A stretch of 64,000 bases of DNA from assembly GCF_000427405.1 (NCBI RefSeq), contig NZ_KE386491.1, positions 1,037,001-1,101,000 of the forward strand, read 5' to 3'. Below the pieces are notes generated by a model. It saw only the letters and a list, made by a program, of their open reading frames with translations, did not search any database and was not told where the DNA came from. The position numbers and the translations under genes are program-made. Origin of the DNA: Flectobacillus major DSM 103. GTDB lineage: Bacteria > Bacteroidota > Bacteroidia > Cytophagales > Spirosomataceae. Below, one piece after another: positions 42,879 through 52,536 of this stretch (position 1 is the first letter of the stretch; each line of letters starts with the position of its first letter).

Positions 42879-43937
42879 ATGTCTCAAAAGAAAATAATAA
42901 ACTCCATTCAGCTTTTAAGAGGTTTTGCAGCGTTGGTCGTGGTGATTCATCATGTAGGAGGATATGTACGTGTCAATATAGCCGAAACACTTTTTGGCGA
43001 TAAGTTTAGGATTGGTTTTGCGGGAGTCGATTTGTTTTTTGTGATAAGTGGCTTTATTATTTATTTCACAGCACAGCAATATCTTGGCCAAGCTTCGCAG
43101 TTTGGAGTATATTGGTCTAAAAGGCTTATTCGGGTATTTCCTATTTACTGGTTGGTAGCAACAGCGTTATTTTTATTACAATGGTTTTTGTCAACGTACT
43201 TGAAAGTAACCTCTTTTTCAACAGAATATGGGAGTGGTTTTTGGATCTATCTACAAACCTATTTGCTATTTCCATTGCATTTTGCCATTAATCCAGTTAC
43301 ATGGACACTTAGCTACGAACTGTTTTTTTACCTTTTGTTTTCTTTGTTAATTCTATCCAAAAGATATTGGATTATTCCTGCTATTATTCTGCTGGTTTCG
43401 TTTCATAATTTAATTTATCATCCTATTTTAGAAACCAACAAAGGGCTTTCTTATTATAATTTTGTCTTTTCTGGCTATAATTTTGAATTCTTGATGGGTT
43501 TTTTGATTTGTTATTATTTCAAGAAAATAACAATTTCATTACCTTTTTCATTTTTATTGTTGGGGGTATCCATAACTACGATATTATATTGGGGGTATGG
43601 CGTAGGCGACTACGATTATTATAAACGAGTACTTGTGTTTGGTGTGCCATCGGCGGGTATTTTGTGGAGTTTGCTGAATATTGAAGAAAAGTTATCTTTT
43701 CGAGTGCCAAGTCCATTACTTTTATTGGGCGATGCGTCTTATGTATTGTATTTAATTCATTTTCCGATGTTGTTATTGCTCAATAAGCTACCCAAAATGC
43801 TAGGTATTGTATTGAACAAACCTCAGATAGTAGCCTATAATTATGGCGTAATTGTGGTAATAATAGCCAGTGCTATTGTGATTCATAAATGGGTAGAAAA
43901 ACCCGTTACATCTTTGTTAACCAAAAGAATAAGGTGA
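42879..43937 (+). CDS. acyltransferase 3-family membrane protein
   Basis: The 352-residue protein has about ten membrane helices and the family marks: IQLLRGFAALVVVIHHVGGY with the catalytic His near residue 25, and GVDLFFVISGFIIYF. Members add acetyl or other acyl groups to surface polysaccharide or lipids from the periplasmic side. It would decorate the product of this glycan block. Its last bases overlap the start of the next glycosyltransferase gene. Confidence 0.93.
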   Translation: MSQKKIINSIQLLRGFAALVVVIHHVGGYVRVNIAETLFGDKFRIGFAGVDLFFVISGFIIYFTAQQYLGQASQFGVYWSKRLIRVFPIYWLVATALFLLQWFLSTYLKVTSFSTEYGSGFWIYLQTYLLFPLHFAINPVTWTLSYELFFYLLFSLLILSKRYWIIPAIILLVSFHNLIYHPILETNKGLSYYNFVFSGYNFEFLMGFLICYYFKKITISLPFSFLLLGVSITTILYWGYGVGDYDYYKRVLVFGVPSAGILWSLLNIEEKLSFRVPSPLLLLGDASYVLYLIHFPMLLLLNKLPKMLGIVLNKPQIVAYNYGVIVVIIASAIVIHKWVEKPVTSLLTKRIR

Positions 43938-45088
43938 GTAAAACGATTAAAATTCTTAATATTTGTGGGTATTCGTGGGATATTGGTGGCCCGCCCAAAA
44001 TTATTTATGACCATGCTGTAGTGCAGATGAGCCTAGGTGCTGAAGTAACTATTCTTACGCCTATCTCGGATGGACAAAAGCTGTATGCCATACCCGAAGG
44101 AGCAAAGGTAGTAACCTGTAAGCGTCATTGGGGGGCTAAGTTTTGGGCAGAGTTTTCGCCAGAGCTATACTTTTGGTTGAAAGAAAATGGTAATCAGTAC
44201 GATATTATTCATATTCATGGAGTATGGCATTTTGCAGGTGTTGCTCCATTTTTGTTGCCTCTCAAAGCAGCCAAATGTATTACCATTCATGGGCTTTTAG
44301 ATAAATGGACGATTAGTAAAGGTTATTGGAAAAAATGGCTTTTTGGGGTTTTGTTCCAAAAGCGTATTTTGAAAAATACCCAAATTATCCAAATCAATAA
44401 CCTCGACGAGCAAGCCGACGTAAAACGCTTCCTAGGTTTTGAGCATCCCAATGTCGTGATTATTCCGAATGGGATGAACCTTGCTAATTTTTCGAAAATG
44501 CCCGAAAAAGGACTTTTCCGTAAGCAGTGTGCTATACCAAAGAATAAAAAAATGGTGCTTTTTTTGAGTAGAATTAATCTCAAAAAAGGATTGGATTTAC
44601 TTTTGCCTGCTGTTCGTGAGGTATTGCGTCATAGAAAAGATTTTGTCTTGGTATTGGCTGGCCCCGACGATGGCTATCTCGAAACCACTCAGGCATTTAT
44701 TGCACAGCACGAATTAGCCGAGCATATCAAGCTGGTAGGAATGCTGACAGGGAATAGCAAATTGGAAGCTTTTTCGGATGCCGATATTTTTGTGTTGCCA
44801 TCGCACTCAGAGGGTTTTTCAATTGCTACGCTAGAGGCATTGATTTCGGGAGCACCTTCGTTGTTGTCGGATAGAGTGGGTTTTGGCGAGGCTATCCGTG
44901 AGGCAAAAGCCGCTCATTTGGTTGAGCTAAATGTAGATAGTATTGCGAATGGTTTGACTAAAATGCTTGATGATAAAGCATATTGTGCCATGTTGGCTCA
45001 AAATGGGCAAGCTTTGGTACGGGCCAAATATGATATAGAAATAGTGGGCAGGCAGTTGCTCGATGAATTTAAAAAAGTATTGATTTGA
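43934..45088 (+). CDS. glycosyltransferase, GT4 type
   Basis: The GTG at 43934 is chosen because it overlaps the acyltransferase stop (GTGA) and gives VSKTIKILNICGYSWDIGGPP, the normal N-terminus of the family; an ATG at 43889 would lengthen it by 15 residues. The 384-residue protein has GGPPKIIYDHAV near the start, LSRINLKKGLDLLLPAV and the EX7E motif in PSHSEGFSIATLEALISGAP. It is a retaining GT-B transferase with unknown donor, translationally coupled to the acyltransferase. Confidence 0.92.
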   Translation: MSKTIKILNICGYSWDIGGPPKIIYDHAVVQMSLGAEVTILTPISDGQKLYAIPEGAKVVTCKRHWGAKFWAEFSPELYFWLKENGNQYDIIHIHGVWHFAGVAPFLLPLKAAKCITIHGLLDKWTISKGYWKKWLFGVLFQKRILKNTQIIQINNLDEQADVKRFLGFEHPNVVIIPNGMNLANFSKMPEKGLFRKQCAIPKNKKMVLFLSRINLKKGLDLLLPAVREVLRHRKDFVLVLAGPDDGYLETTQAFIAQHELAEHIKLVGMLTGNSKLEAFSDADIFVLPSHSEGFSIATLEALISGAPSLLSDRVGFGEAIREAKAAHLVELNVDSIANGLTKMLDDKAYCAMLAQNGQALVRAKYDIEIVGRQLLDEFKKVLI

Positions 45089-45104
45089 TTAACCAAGCAA
45101 GCAA

Positions 45105-46022
45105 ATGCAACAAGATATTTCAGTTATCATATTGACATTCAATGAAGAAAAGCACATTGCTAGGTGCATCAAGTCGCTGTTAGCTTTTACCGATAAAATA
45201 TTTATTGTAGATTCGGGCTCTACCGACAAAACCGTCGAAATAGCCACTGGCTTGGGAGCTGTAGTACAATATAACCCTTGGGTGAATTATGCTCAGCAGT
45301 TTAATTTTGGCATAGAAAATAATCCTTTCAAAACCAAATGGCTGATGCGTATGGATTCGGACGAATATGTTTTGCCTGAGTTAGCCAACGAAATTAATAC
45401 AAAGTTGTTTGTATTGGCTACCGAAATTACGGGAGTTTATGTAAAACGAAGGGTAATGTTTTTTGATAAATGGATAAAAAGAGGAGCTTATTATCCGATT
45501 TGGCTGTTGCGTTTGTGGCAAAATGGAAAAGGGATTTGTGAAGAAACATGGATGGACGAACACATCAAACTTACCGAAGGTAAGCACCATAATTTTGACC
45601 ATGATATTGTAGACCACAATTTGAACAACCTTACATGGTGGACACAAAAACACAACTTGTATGCGATTCGTGAGGTGATAGATTTATTGAATATGAAATA
45701 CGATTTTCGTGAATTTGAATCAGTTGAGCCAAATTTGTTTGGTTCGCAAGAGCAAAGAACACGTTATCTGAAAATGAAGTATGCGTCATTGCCGTTGTTT
45801 ACTCGTCCGATTCTCTATTTTATTTATCGATATTTTGTTAGATTAGGCTTTCTCGATGGTGTACAAGGGCTGATGTGGCATTTTTTACAAGGATTTTGGT
45901 ACAGGTTTTTGGTAGATGCCAAAATTTATGAAGTGTATCATCGTGTTGGGAAAGATAAAAAAGCCATTATCGACTTTTTTAGAACAGAATATGGTAAAGA
46001 ATTAAACAATCTCAGAAAATAA
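45105..46022 (+). CDS. glycosyltransferase, GT2 type (WaaE/LPS-core-like)
   Basis: The 305-residue protein has the GT-A start ISVIILTFNEEKHIARCI and FIVDSGSTDKTVEIA. The metal-binding acidic motif is in RMDSDEYVLPEL. The longer tail YYPIWLLRLWQNG and KHHNFDHDIVDHN is typical of LPS-core and capsule GT2 enzymes of the WaaE/KdtX group. It transfers a sugar from a nucleotide donor at the cytoplasmic face. It is followed 7 bases later by the WcaF-like acetyltransferase gene. Confidence 0.92.
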   Translation: MQQDISVIILTFNEEKHIARCIKSLLAFTDKIFIVDSGSTDKTVEIATGLGAVVQYNPWVNYAQQFNFGIENNPFKTKWLMRMDSDEYVLPELANEINTKLFVLATEITGVYVKRRVMFFDKWIKRGAYYPIWLLRLWQNGKGICEETWMDEHIKLTEGKHHNFDHDIVDHNLNNLTWWTQKHNLYAIREVIDLLNMKYDFREFESVEPNLFGSQEQRTRYLKMKYASLPLFTRPILYFIYRYFVRLGFLDGVQGLMWHFLQGFWYRFLVDAKIYEVYHRVGKDKKAIIDFFRTEYGKELNNLRK

Positions 46023-46029
46023 AGCAATC

Positions 46030-46584
46030 ATGACACTGAAAACCGACTTATCGAAATTTAATAATTCTTGGTATTATGCAGGTAACAAAATCAAGGTAAT
46101 TGGCTGGTTTTTGGTGAGTTCTGTTACCATTAATTCGTACTTCCCGATTCCGATGTTTATCAAAAAACGAATCTTAACTTTGTTTGGGGCAAGAATTGGA
46201 CAGAATTTTGTGATAAAACCAAAAGTAAATATCAAATACCCTTGGTTTTTGGAAATAGGCAATAACGTTTGGGTTGGCGAAGATGTATGGATTGATAATT
46301 TTACAACAGTTAAGCTGTATGACAATACTTGTGTGTCGCAAGGAGCGTTATTGCTGACAGGAAATCATAATTATAAAAAGACGACTTTCGATCAAATCAT
46401 AGGCGAGATTCATATAGAAGAAGGGGCTTGGGTTGGTGCTAAATCTATTGTGTGTCCGGGTGTTAGGCTACACTCACATGCTGTTTTGGCAGTAGGCTCG
46501 GTGGCTACCAAAAATTTAACCGCTTACTCAATTTATCAAGGTAATCCAGCCGTGAAAGTACGTGAAAGGTCTATTTTAATCTAG
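46030..46584 (+). CDS. WcaF-like hexapeptide acetyltransferase
   Basis: The 184-residue protein is a left-handed beta-helix acyltransferase: repeated hexapeptide steps from RIGQNFVIKPKVNIKYP on, the catalytic His in LTGNHNYKKT, and GAWVGAKSIVCPGVRLHSHAVLAVGS. The N-terminal helix-rich part (WYYAGNKIKVIGWFLVSS) is the WcaF colanic-acid type. It would O-acetylate a sugar of the surface polysaccharide using acetyl-CoA in the cytoplasm. It belongs to the plus-strand glycan block. Confidence 0.92.
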   Translation: MTLKTDLSKFNNSWYYAGNKIKVIGWFLVSSVTINSYFPIPMFIKKRILTLFGARIGQNFVIKPKVNIKYPWFLEIGNNVWVGEDVWIDNFTTVKLYDNTCVSQGALLLTGNHNYKKTTFDQIIGEIHIEEGAWVGAKSIVCPGVRLHSHAVLAVGSVATKNLTAYSIYQGNPAVKVRERSILI

Positions 46585-46698
46585 TTAAATATTGTAGTTT
46601 TGTAGAATAGTTGTAACTTGTCTGAGGTAATTTCTCTTGATAATGGCTATTTAACAAAAATAAATCTCTTATGTTTTGGCGAGATTCGCTAGTTAAAT

Positions 46699-47877
46699 AT
46701 GAATAATTTTTTATCAAATATATATAATGACAGATTGTTTCAGATAATAGTTTCGGGCATTGTGGCAACAATTGTGTCTGTAGCGGCTATTCCTGTTATT
46801 ATCAAAATTTCGAGGTTGAAGAACTTAATGGCCGACCCTGGCGAGCGAAGCTCTCACATAAAAAAAACACCTACACTTGGAGGGGTAGCTATTTTTGCTT
46901 CTACGCTGATTAGCTATTTCTTGTGGAGTAATCCCGACGAAGAGGAGTTTGTCCATTTATCTATTTCTGCTATTGTAATTCTATTTTTCTTAGGGGTCAA
47001 AGACGATATTTTGGTTTTGTCGCCTAAGAAAAAAATGATTGTACAAATAGGTGCTTCGGCCTTGGTGGTGGTTTTTGGTAATGTTCGGCTAGAAAATCTT
47101 TTTGGTATTTTTGGGGTCGAAGAAATTCCCTATTTACTGAGCTTACCGCTTACTGTTTTTGTTTTTCTGGCTCTAATCAATGCTATCAACTTGATTGATG
47201 GGATTGATGGGTTAGCTGGTGGTATCGGAATGATTTGCGGTGGTATATTTGGACTCTGGTTTTACCTCAATGGTTATTATGCTTTGGCTTGTTTGGCGGC
47301 ATCTATGGCGGGTTCATTATTAGGTTTTTTGAGGTTTAATTATTCCATTACTTCCAAAATCTTCATGGGCGATACGGGTTCTTTGATTGTAGGCTTTTTG
47401 TTGACAATGTTTGCTATTAAATTTGTTCAATTGAATATAGCTTATCGTTTTGACCCGAATGCCTCTTTTAGTGCTCCTATATTAGCTATTGTAGTATTGA
47501 TTGTTCCTATTTTTGATACTTTGCGGGTATTTATTGTTCGTTTAAAAGATAAAAAATCACCTTTCGTGGGAGACCGAAACCACTTGCATCATATTTTGAT
47601 AGATAGTGGCTTGTCACATTTTCAGGCTAGTTCGATACTGTGGGTATTTACGTTGGTATCAACTATTGCTTTTTTGGCTATTACCAAAAACACCGAAAAT
47701 ACTATTTCGCTTTATATTTTAATTGGTTTATTTGGTATTTATATGTGGTGTTCACATTTGCTAAAACGCAGAAACCAATTACGACAAGAGCAGGCCGATT
47801 TGGCAAAAGCCAAGGCTGAGGAAGAAGAAGAACGACAGGCACTTGTAAAAGAGAAGCCTATGATGACGATAAAATAG
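46699..47877 (+). CDS. WecA/MraY-family undecaprenyl-phosphate sugar-phosphate transferase
   Basis: The 392-residue membrane protein has about eleven spans and the family motifs: MADPGERSSHIKKTPTLGGV, the acidic pair in FLGVKDDILVLSPK, NAINLIDGIDGLAGGIG, MGDTGSLIVGF and the cytoplasmic GDRNHLHHILIDSG loop. These transferases put the first sugar-1-phosphate (often GlcNAc) on undecaprenyl phosphate, which starts polysaccharide assembly. An acidic/basic C-terminal tail (about 360-392) is not part of the core fold. The stop lies in a strong terminator hairpin. Confidence 0.93.
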   Translation: MNNFLSNIYNDRLFQIIVSGIVATIVSVAAIPVIIKISRLKNLMADPGERSSHIKKTPTLGGVAIFASTLISYFLWSNPDEEEFVHLSISAIVILFFLGVKDDILVLSPKKKMIVQIGASALVVVFGNVRLENLFGIFGVEEIPYLLSLPLTVFVFLALINAINLIDGIDGLAGGIGMICGGIFGLWFYLNGYYALACLAASMAGSLLGFLRFNYSITSKIFMGDTGSLIVGFLLTMFAIKFVQLNIAYRFDPNASFSAPILAIVVLIVPIFDTLRVFIVRLKDKKSPFVGDRNHLHHILIDSGLSHFQASSILWVFTLVSTIAFLAITKNTENTISLYILIGLFGIYMWCSHLLKRRNQLRQEQADLAKAKAEEEEERQALVKEKPMMTIK

Positions 47878-47907
47878 AAAAAGCTCCGAAAGGAGCTTTT
47901 TCTATTT
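47872..47907. terminator. 16-bp perfect terminator with GAAA loop, covering the stop codon
   Basis: AAATAGAAAAAGCTCC (47872-47887) pairs perfectly with its complement at 47892-47907 around the tetraloop GAAA; the TAG stop is inside the left arm. It serves both convergent genes. Confidence 0.93.
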
Positions 47908-47914
47908 AGGAGGG

Positions 47915-48970
47915 TTATTCCATAATATTGGCATTGATTTTCATTTTTTGTTCAATTCTTTTCAGAACTCTTTCGCTATTTTTTAGTTTCTCAATAGCTT
48001 CTTTTGAGCCATTATTTACTTCTTCTTTCAGGCTATCTCTAATGGCAGTCCACTTGTCTTTTTGTTGCTCTAATAGCTGATATTGTAGTTGAGCTTGTTC
48101 TGGTGTAAGCTTTTTATGGCTAGAACCACCGCTTGTCGATGAATGGGTAGTTGCATTACTACTGGTATTTTCATCGGTTTTGGTTGGGCTAGTAAACGCA
48201 TTGGTTGCGGGTGCGGGCGTTTCGGTAGCTCCATTGTTGAGCGGAAGAGTATCTGTGGTTAGTTCTTTGGCAAGCTGTTCATTGGCCTTCGCTATTTCAG
48301 CAGAATCACTCTGAATATAATTAGGGATAGTGTTGGTATCTATCGAGTTTGGTTTCTGAGTTAGGCGATAGTTGGGATTAGTAAGCCAGTAAATTAATCC
48401 AGCAAGAGCCAAAGCTAAAAGCAGTACCGTCAAGATTAACTTGGTAGGTGATTCCTTTTTTGCTTGTGGTTTTTCAGGAGTTGTTATAACAACTGGCGTT
48501 TCGAGCTTCTTGCTATCAATAACCTCCATTACCACAATATTGTATCTGAGCTGACTATTGGTGGCGTTTACAATACTAAGCAAATTTTGAATAGCATTTT
48601 CTGGAGAACTACTTTTTTGGAGTACATCATCTATTTCACCATCAGAGAGCTGTTGACGCAGGGTATCGCTACAAATCAATAGTTTGTCATCTTCTTGGAG
48701 TGTAAAACTAATGATTTCGAGTTTGGATGGTCTTGCTAAAAACTGTAATTTTTGAGCTTTTCTACTTAGGTAACAGTGTGTGTCGCTTATCCAATTCATT
48801 AGCGAAGTATCGCCCAAATCCCACGAAACTTGCAATTCATTATCAGGGTTTGACTCTTTGGCAATTTTAGTTCCCAAATGAAAAACCTGTAAGATAGAAT
48901 CTCGCAAAGCTCGGTAGGTGGCTTCTTTATCGTCTGGCTCTTGGATATTTTCCAGCGTATTTGTATCCAT
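47915..48970 (-). CDS. membrane-anchored degenerate PP2C-like protein
   Basis: The 351-residue protein has an N-terminal part that resembles the end of a PP2C phosphatase: SDTHCYLSRKAQKLQFLARP, then DDKLLICSDTLRQQLSDGEID and NLLSIVNATNSQLRYNIVVMEV. The catalytic core is not complete: the DG and D residues of the N-terminal motifs are absent, and the last metal motif DNIT reads RYNIVV. A membrane helix (about 178-198) and a low-complexity, helical tail follow, with a coiled coil near the end. It is likely a non-catalytic signalling or scaffold protein. It stands alone beside two glycan gene blocks. Confidence 0.6.
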   Translation of the reverse strand: MDTNTLENIQEPDDKEATYRALRDSILQVFHLGTKIAKESNPDNELQVSWDLGDTSLMNWISDTHCYLSRKAQKLQFLARPSKLEIISFTLQEDDKLLICSDTLRQQLSDGEIDDVLQKSSSPENAIQNLLSIVNATNSQLRYNIVVMEVIDSKKLETPVVITTPEKPQAKKESPTKLILTVLLLALALAGLIYWLTNPNYRLTQKPNSIDTNTIPNYIQSDSAEIAKANEQLAKELTTDTLPLNNGATETPAPATNAFTSPTKTDENTSSNATTHSSTSGGSSHKKLTPEQAQLQYQLLEQQKDKWTAIRDSLKEEVNNGSKEAIEKLKNSERVLKRIEQKMKINANIME

Positions 48971-49096
48971 TGTAAGGAAAACGGTTTATTTCCTCGTTGC
49001 GGGCAATCAAGGAATGAATGACTTGTTTCTACTTAGCCTTAACAAAAAACATGCCGAAAGCAGAGAATCATTTGCCTTTGGCAGCTTTAGACATAA

Positions 49097-50347
49097 TTAG
49101 GATAATTTCTGGTAAACTTCAAGGGTTTGTTGTCCCATTTTTTCCCATGTAAACATGGTACTTCTTGCTAGCGAAGCAGCAATAAGCTGATTTCTTTGGG
49201 TATGGTTGTTGAGTAAATTCAACATAGCTCCCGAAATACCATTAATATCGGTTGGATTTACGGTAATACCTGCATCGCCTACAACTTCGGGTAACGATGT
49301 AGTATTAGATACAATAACGGGCGTACCACATTGCATGGCTTCTAAAGGAGGCAAACCAAAGCCTTCACAAAACGAGACAAATACAAAGGCAGTTGCTCCA
49401 CTATAAATACTAGCCAAATGGTGATCGGGCATATATCCTGTTACCATAATGCGCTTGCGTAAAGGTGCTGCAATATTGAGATTTTCGAAAATACCTTCAA
49501 AATCCCAGCCTTTTGTACCTACCAAAACCAAGTTGGCTTGAGTATCTTTTTGTTCCTGAATAAGTTGTACAAATGCCTTGATAGTCGACTCGATATTCTT
49601 GCGGGGTTCAAACGTAGCGAGGCTCAGAAAATAAGGTACGTCGGTGGGGATTTGGTAAGTTTGGAGTACCGACTTGATAGTTTCAGGGTTATATTCTGGA
49701 TAAAAAATATCTTTTGAGGCTGCCAAATGCGTTACAAAAACTTGCTCAGGCTTAATATTACTAAGTTCTAGTAAGTCGGCCTTGGTTGATTCTGAAATAC
49801 AAATAACGTGTGTGTCAGGATATTTTTGTAGGTCTTTGAGTACCGTGGCTACAACTTGGTCGTTGTGTGACTGAAAAAACTGAGGGTATTTTATCGGAAT
49901 TAAATCGTGAATCGTAATAACTTTCTTGATATGACCCCTCTGTTGAATAAGCTTTGGAATCGGGAAGTAGGGGCTGTGATAAATATCAAAAGTACTTAGC
50001 TGCTGAGTATCGATGGGATGATAAAAGCCCGATAGTTTATTGAAAAAATGACGCACAGCTTTTTGAAAAATAGAATTATGCTCGAACAACTGGATAATAC
50101 TATTTTGGAATTGAGCAATACGAATTGCCTTTGGCTCATGTACAAACGCAATGTCGGGTTGTAACATTTGGTCTTTTACAAAAGCCATAGCATCCCGAAG
50201 GCTTTGTTCGGCCACATAGTTTAGTGTAATATTCTCCTTTTTATTGAGGGCATAAGCCAAATGCTCGGCCACACGAAAAATACCTGTTCGGGCCTTGGCA
50301 TTATAATAGCCCATCCCTAACAGCGATGTATCAAAGATTACCTTCAT
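49097..50347 (-). CDS. glycosyltransferase, GT4 type
   Basis: The 416-residue protein has the GT-B pattern: MKVIFDTSLLGMGYYNAKARTG at the start, HVICISESTKADL, FLSLATFEPRKNIESTIKAF, and EX7E in VSFCEGFGLPPLEAMQCGTPV. The N-terminal GIFRVAEHLA and IHDLIPIKYP stretches are those of the MtfB/WbpZ-like mannosyl- or fucosyltransferase group. Donor unknown. Its ATG overlaps the stop of the upstream gene by four bases (ATGA). It is the last gene of the minus-strand glycan block. Confidence 0.93.
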   Translation of the reverse strand: MKVIFDTSLLGMGYYNAKARTGIFRVAEHLAYALNKKENITLNYVAEQSLRDAMAFVKDQMLQPDIAFVHEPKAIRIAQFQNSIIQLFEHNSIFQKAVRHFFNKLSGFYHPIDTQQLSTFDIYHSPYFPIPKLIQQRGHIKKVITIHDLIPIKYPQFFQSHNDQVVATVLKDLQKYPDTHVICISESTKADLLELSNIKPEQVFVTHLAASKDIFYPEYNPETIKSVLQTYQIPTDVPYFLSLATFEPRKNIESTIKAFVQLIQEQKDTQANLVLVGTKGWDFEGIFENLNIAAPLRKRIMVTGYMPDHHLASIYSGATAFVFVSFCEGFGLPPLEAMQCGTPVIVSNTTSLPEVVGDAGITVNPTDINGISGAMLNLLNNHTQRNQLIAASLARSTMFTWEKMGQQTLEVYQKLS

Positions 50348-51312
50348 ATTTCAAAATTTTCAATCCATTGAATCATGTTCTTACTCGATTTTTCGAGGGT
50401 TCTGACAAGCACGTTTTTCTTTTTGTAAGGTTTGTATTTACCCAAGGTTGGTACATAGTGGCTAAACCTGTCTAGTGGTTTTATCAACGAAAGATATTCT
50501 TTAAGCATTGTTTTGAGTATTCCTAGTGTAGTAGGTGCTACACCCGAAAGGTTTCGTAGAAAAGCCTGAGGGTCGTTGCTCTGAAGGTCTGTCCATTGAA
50601 TAAATACCAAAGGTGTGTGGGTATTGACCACAATACCCGCCGAGGTATTACTAAGCGAGCGTTCGGCCAAATTGAAGGCATTGACATGGAAGCCTTCGTG
50701 AAAAGTAATATGGACTGAATCTTGAAAAATCGGGATAAAGTTGAGCCAAAGCTGTTCTGCTCCAAAGCCATGACAAAAATCGAAATAACCTTTATCCTTG
50801 ACACGTGTTTGCCAATAACTTAGAAACTGTGCCGCTTGTTTGGAAGGGCGATAAGCCCAAAAACCTGCATTATACAAGCCTACATTTAGAAAAGATGCCT
50901 CGTTGATGCTGAAGCTAGGGTTGCGAGGCTTTGTAATATTGGGACTAAGAATAATAGAGTGCTGATCGAGTAGTTCAAAAATAGATTGAATAGAGCCTAA
51001 TACCCATGTTTTGCTATCCAGAAAAACCAATTTGTTAGCCAGAAAAGTTTTTTCAAAATAACTGGCAAAATAAGGTTTCAACGAGCGGTTTAGCTCGTCG
51101 ACAGTATATTTTTTCGACATTTCGCCCAAAAAAGGAAGCTGTAATTGCTCAACACTTACCAATTCGTACTCGATAGCAGGTATATTGCTAGGAATCGAGT
51201 CGGAAATACCAATAACAAATTTGAGATTGGGATGATGTTTTCGTAATGAATCACCTAGCGTAATAGCATAAGGTAATTGATTAAGAGAGCAAACTGTGAA
51301 GACTAACTGCAT
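50344..51312 (-). CDS. glycosyltransferase-like protein lacking the DxD motif
   Basis: The start is put at the internal ATG giving MQLVFTVCSLNQL, matching its paralogue at 52537; the frame could reach 51339. The 322-residue protein has the GT-A/GT8-like start (FTVCSLNQLPYAITLGDSL), LYNAGFWAYRPSK and an HGFGAEQLWLNFIP motif. The strand that carries the metal-binding DxD in the paralogue (YFDPDIIVF) reads FLDSKTWVL here, so metal-dependent transfer is doubtful. It may be a pseudo-enzyme or use another mechanism. It is coupled to the next GT4 gene. Confidence 0.8.
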   Translation of the reverse strand: MQLVFTVCSLNQLPYAITLGDSLRKHHPNLKFVIGISDSIPSNIPAIEYELVSVEQLQLPFLGEMSKKYTVDELNRSLKPYFASYFEKTFLANKLVFLDSKTWVLGSIQSIFELLDQHSIILSPNITKPRNPSFSINEASFLNVGLYNAGFWAYRPSKQAAQFLSYWQTRVKDKGYFDFCHGFGAEQLWLNFIPIFQDSVHITFHEGFHVNAFNLAERSLSNTSAGIVVNTHTPLVFIQWTDLQSNDPQAFLRNLSGVAPTTLGILKTMLKEYLSLIKPLDRFSHYVPTLGKYKPYKKKNVLVRTLEKSSKNMIQWIENFEI

Positions 51313-51396
51313 AATTATAATAAAAGTTTCTTTCACCAAGCCCGTTGCTGGTATATTGATGAAAGTGTTAGAGCCGAGCTAAAAGTGGCTAATCCA

Positions 51397-52407
51397 CTAG
51401 ATTTTTTGTTGTACTATTGTCCAAACATCGTCGAAAGATAAGCCCGAACACGGACTATCTTTTTTGGAAATAATAGTAGCATTATCTGTTTTGTACCCGC
51501 CCGAATAAGGAAGATAATTTTCAAAGTTAACAAATTTTCCAAACAGTAATAGGCCATAAGTACCTACTGCATTGGCCAAATGAGCTGGGCCACTATCGAC
51601 ACCGATAAAAAATTGGGCTCGACGAATAATCTCGGCTGTTTCTAATAATGAAAATTTTCCACAGCAATTGGTGTATCCTACAAGGTTTTGGTTGATTGAA
51701 CTTTTCAAGCCTACTTCTACTACTTGATACCCTGCTTCGTTGAGTTTGCCAATGAGGTTTTCCCAATGGTATACTTGCCAGTCTTTAGGCGAATAGTTGG
51801 AATGGCAGTGAATAGCAATAAATTTTTCGGGCAAACGAATAGTATCTACACGAGCTTTGTTGGCCGAACTGATATATACTTTGGGTGTTTCGTTGAGCAG
51901 TGGTAATTGGGCAATCTGGGCAAATACTTCTATTAAATTACCAAATTGAAAATAATTTTGTACAGTAATTCCCAAAGTTTCGGCATAAGGATTTTTTAAA
52001 AAAGTTTGGGTATATGGATAAATCCGTAGCTTGGGCATGTGAAGGTTGTACAGGTGCGAAAAGCCATTGTACCGAGCCAATAACATACTATGAAAAACGC
52101 TATATTCTACAATTGTAACATCGATATTAGGATTGCTATCGATGAGTTCTCTAAAAGGTTTTCTGACCACCCAAAATACAATACTATTAGGATGAATCTT
52201 TTTAATTTCTCGTGAAAGCGGCTCGCAGGCTACAATATCGCCAAAGTGTTCGGCCAAAATAACACCAATGAGCTTTTTTTGAGGATTAGTAATTTTGTAA
52301 AATAAGATAAGAAAACTGGTTTTTAGAAAGTACCAAAAAGATGTAGCCATATCCACGATTTTGTGAAATCGATGAATCCAAATTTCTATGAAACGGTTTA
52401 TAGTCAT
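51397..52407 (-). CDS. glycosyltransferase, GT9 (heptosyltransferase-like)
   Basis: The start is placed at the internal ATG giving MTINRFIEIWIHRF; a frame to 52461 adds 18 uncertain residues. The 336-residue protein has GVILAEHFGDIVACEPLSRE (nucleotide-fold start), AIHCHSNYSPKDWQVYHWENLI and the diagnostic FIGVDSGPAHLANAVGTYGLLLFG of family GT9. Members add heptose or related sugars to lipopolysaccharide core from ADP- or other nucleotide donors. It lies in the minus-strand block between the two paralogous GT8-like genes. Confidence 0.9.
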   Translation of the reverse strand: MTINRFIEIWIHRFHKIVDMATSFWYFLKTSFLILFYKITNPQKKLIGVILAEHFGDIVACEPLSREIKKIHPNSIVFWVVRKPFRELIDSNPNIDVTIVEYSVFHSMLLARYNGFSHLYNLHMPKLRIYPYTQTFLKNPYAETLGITVQNYFQFGNLIEVFAQIAQLPLLNETPKVYISSANKARVDTIRLPEKFIAIHCHSNYSPKDWQVYHWENLIGKLNEAGYQVVEVGLKSSINQNLVGYTNCCGKFSLLETAEIIRRAQFFIGVDSGPAHLANAVGTYGLLLFGKFVNFENYLPYSGGYKTDNATIISKKDSPCSGLSFDDVWTIVQQKI

Positions 52408-52536
52408 TGTAATTATTCTTATATCAATATTCTTGATAAGATAAAAAGAGCACCTCATCATTGGTAGTGAGTTTCCTGATGATGAACCTCTTCTGGGTTG
52501 AAAACTATTATTTAGGTTTTTATGAACTACGATTGA

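Noticed and set aside
42715-42897. 60-codon plus-strand ORF before the acyltransferase gene
   Set aside because: It overlaps the acyltransferase start in another frame and has no family resemblance or ribosome site.
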